Assembly (NCBI GenBank): GCA_016713325.1
Contig: JADJPJ010000073.1
Location: forward strand, 1-19,292
Direction of reading: 5' to 3'
Length of the DNA stretch: 19,292 nt
Source of the DNA: Candidatus Flexifilum affinis
GTDB taxonomy: Bacteria > Chloroflexota > Anaerolineae > Aggregatilineales > Phototrophicaceae
Shown: positions 17,485 to 19,292 of the stretch, piece after piece
How positions within the stretch are numbered: position 1 is the stretch's first letter
Layout: each line of letters opens with the position of its first letter
Made by a program: the position numbers and the translations under genes
Notes under the pieces: generated by a model
The model's database searches: none
What the model saw: the letters and a program-made list of their open reading frames with translations, nothing else
What the model was told of the DNA's origin: nothing

Positions 17485-17686
17485 TTACGGATCAAAGTAC
17501 AGGCGTCGCAGAGCGTCAAGGACCCACTCTCTGTACTCAGTCTCAAGGACACGGTTCAGCAGGACGATAAGCATCGCTGCTCTGGTGCTCGTCTGGCAGT
17601 TCCTGCCACGCCGCCAGCAAGCCATCCTTTACACGAAGAAGATGCTCTGAGCGTTCGGCGTCTGGCTGCGCAGATGAAGTGGGCAT
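17485..17686 (-). CDS. Small unknown protein upstream of the coupling ATPase
   Basis: A frame begins MPTSSAQPDAERSEHLLRVK, runs DGLLAAWQELPDEHQSSDA, and either stops near 17540 or, through one indel, continues MLIVLLNRVLETEYREWVLD and ALRRLYFDP with a stop at 17487-17485, 12 bases before the ATPase ATG. The second part looks coding. Roughly 65 residues. No family recognised. Whether one or two small genes exist cannot be decided here. Confidence 0.4.
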
Positions 17687-17750
17687 ACCGCTCGTGACAG
17701 CATAACATGCGCAGAAGCAGGCGCATAGTAGAACGCCACACGAAGCGTAT

Positions 17751-17969
17751 CTACGTCTGTCGACCAGGCTCTGCCCGCCCTCCAGCGAAATAGGGCGCAT
17801 GGGTGGGCAAAAAAAGGATGTCGCGCTTACTGCCGTCAGGGTAGTAAGGATCAGGGTAGTGCTGGCTGATGTCGGGGCACCACAACTCTATCGTATGATC
17901 GTCTCGCTTGCGCAGCTGGTAGTCTCCCACAAGCACCAGCCTGGAAGGCAGTATCTGCTCGAATTGCAC
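17751..17969 (-). CDS. Small unknown protein (about 72 aa)
   Basis: From a GTG at 17969 the frame reads VQFEQILPSRLVLVGDYQLR, then KRDDHTIELWCPDISQHYPD and PYYPDGSKRDILFLPTHAPY. The frame remains open upstream to 18176, but that part overlaps the Replic_Relax 3' end. The alternating hydrophobic and charged pattern looks like a small beta-rich protein. No family recognised. It lies between Replic_Relax and the coupling ATPase on the same strand. Confidence 0.45.
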   Translation of the reverse strand: MQFEQILPSRLVLVGDYQLRKRDDHTIELWCPDISQHYPDPYYPDGSKRDILFLPTHAPYFAGGRAEPGRQT

Positions 17970-18118
17970 ACGCTCATCATAGCACGTTCGGTGACCTTCT
18001 GCCGATGGAAGTGAACTGTCATCTCCAGGTGCAGGTCGGCGCAGATGTCGGTCCTCCCCCTCGCGCTCCTCAGCCTCCACAGCCGAACGACGACTTGCGC
18101 TGAAACGGTTACCTCCCA

Positions 18119-19002
18119 TCATCCGGGCAGCGCAACGAGTGGGAGTTCGCCCGCGCTTGCCGCCACCTGCCAGCAAGGTGCGGTCAGCGCAGATTGGGGC
18201 GAAATCTGATCGCGTCGCAAACCAGTAGCGCTGCTTACCGCTCCGCCCTGTTTGTCACCTGCCGCAGATTTTCTCGCCCGCACCCTACTGGTCGTCACGG
18301 CCAGCACCCGTAGGCTGCGGGTGTGAAGCGCCGGAAGGTAGCCCTCCGCCTTCAGTAGGTCTGGTAGGCGACGATCTTGTTCTTGAAGCGCTTGACGGTC
18401 ATCGTTCCCCGGTCAAGCTCAAGAAAGAAGTGCGCGACGCCAAGCGGCGTCTGAAGAACGAAGTAGCTGTCAGGGATGACTGAGACGTTGACCAACCTCC
18501 CGCTCTCCGAACGGATGTTAACCCGGTCGTAATCGGCCTTCAGGTCATTCTCCCCACGCCACTGCATCAGCGTTATGCCCTCGATGATGCATGCACGCTT
18601 CGGGTGATGGCAACCCGCACGGTGTTGATCGCGAGTGGTGTGGCCAACGAAAGCGGGTCAGGCCCAGCCGCCGCGCGTCCAGCTGGCCTCTATCCCCCGG
18701 CTGGCTCTCAGAAGTTCCGCCCCGCGTTTATCCAGCACGTACAGGATCGGCGTATTCATCTTGTCGGAGTAGACGCCAAGGAACTTCCGCTCAAGAAAAC
18801 CGTGGTGATACAGAGCGGACAATCGCGCATACGCGGTATGCGCAGACGGAAAGAAGAGCGTTTGAAGCTGCTGCGTGGTCAGCACCCGATAGTCGTAAAC
18901 TGCCTGGATGATGTCGAGGTCTCGCTCGGTCAGGCGAATACTCGGAGGACTGTCGAGTCGCGCGTCACGGCGGGCACGTTGGCGCAGTTGCGGCGATTTC
19001 AT
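18119..19002 (-). pseudogene. Replication-relaxation family protein (Replic_Relax), frameshifted
   Basis: The N-terminal winged helix is clear: IRLTERDLDIIQAVYDYRVL, TTQQLQTLFFPSAHTAYARL, SALYHHGFLERKFLG, then TPILYVLDKRGAELLRA. After a shift near 18655 another frame gives LSLATPLAINTVRVAIT; a further one DLKADYDRVNIRSESGRLVN and VSVIPDSYFVLQTP, then HFFLELDRGTMTVKRFKNKI VAYQTY, the conserved nuclease-like C-terminal half of the family; the tail RVLAVTTSRVRA and DQISPQSALTAPCWQVA follows in yet another frame with a stop at 18121-18119. About 290 residues when repaired. The family is found on plasmids and integrative elements next to coupling ATPases and is thought to take part in their replication or transfer. 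Here it heads the visible operon. Confidence 0.85.
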
Positions 19003-19026
19003 AATGCCTCCAGTATAGCGCAGCCC

Positions 19027-19292
19027 TTACTCGTAGAAGGTCGCTTCATCGGACTGCTCACGGGTAGTCGGCGCCGGGCGTCGGCGCGGATAACGTTCCT
19101 TCAGCCAGTTCAGCACCTCTTCCCTCGACTTCGGCGTGTACTGCGCAACCGAGCGCCGTCGGATGCGCGCAACCCCGCTCCTACGCACGTCCGGGCACGT
19201 CAAGCGGAGGCAATGTATAGAGATTGAACGCACTTGCGTCTGCCCTCGACCTGCATCTTGACGACTGCCTGAAAACGATTGAGGCCGACCAG
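19027..19292 (-). CDS. C-terminal fragment of an unknown protein, cut by window edge
   Basis: An open minus-strand frame enters from the right edge and ends ...KSREEVLNWLKERYPRRRPA, PTTREQSDEATFYE, stop at 19029-19027, 24 bases before the Replic_Relax start. The tail is rich in Arg, Pro and Glu. Too short and biased to classify; the spacing suggests it belongs to the same operon. Confidence 0.45.
   Translation of the reverse strand, partial: GRPQSFSGSRQDAGRGQTQVRSISIHCLRLTCPDVRRSGVARIRRRSVAQYTPKSREEVLNWLKERYPRRRPAPTTREQSDEATFYE

Noticed and set aside
1..19292. CRISPR array, tRNA or rRNA genes
   Set aside because: No regularly spaced direct repeats, no cloverleaf with a GTTCRANNC-like arm and no rRNA-like segment was noticed on either strand.

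Overview
The window looks like an accessory, mobile stretch of a bacterial genome that is neither AT-rich nor extremely GC-rich. The best match I can suggest is a Chloroflexota-type host. This is an inference from the look of the conjugation genes (a Replic_Relax protein followed by a VirD4-like coupling ATPase), the DUF2958 protein and the STAND/FGE protein; no rRNA or housekeeping gene is present to confirm it. No tRNA, rRNA, CRISPR array or replication origin was recognised.

Left part (1-6140, genes on the minus strand): the remains of a MORC/Z1-type restriction-modification system. Reading 5' to 3' on the minus strand there is a 5-methylcytosine methyltransferase (dcm type, cut off by an IS5-family element), a Z1-domain ATPase/helicase-like gene (interrupted by a second IS of 1096 bp with perfect 16-bp ends and a 4-bp target duplication), and the start of a PD-(D/E)XK-type nuclease gene running off the window. 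The HSP90/MORC-like ATPase gene usually found between the methyltransferase and Z1 is absent; the IS5-family copy without target duplication sits exactly there.

Middle (6181-10925): a second DNA methyltransferase with a winged-helix tail, a stretch with only broken coding potential, a sigma-like protein facing an XRE regulator, a conserved-looking protein of unknown function, and a frameshifted serine recombinase.

Right part (11172-19292): a large STAND NTPase on the plus strand (DUF4062, NTPase, C-terminal FGE-sulfatase/C-type-lectin fold) whose last 35 residues resemble the variable region of a diversity-generating retroelement target. Facing it is a long minus-strand operon of conjugation-type genes: a C-terminal fragment at the window edge, Replic_Relax, two small proteins, the coupling ATPase, and three accessory proteins including DUF2958.

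A feature of the whole window is that most long genes, including both transposases, are split by single-base frameshifts, many in or next to homopolymer runs (three missing bases in the STAND gene alone). This points to indel errors in the sequence rather than decay, so several 'pseudogenes' below may be intact in the real genome. The IS insertion in Z1, the truncation of dcm and the missing MORC gene cannot be explained that way.
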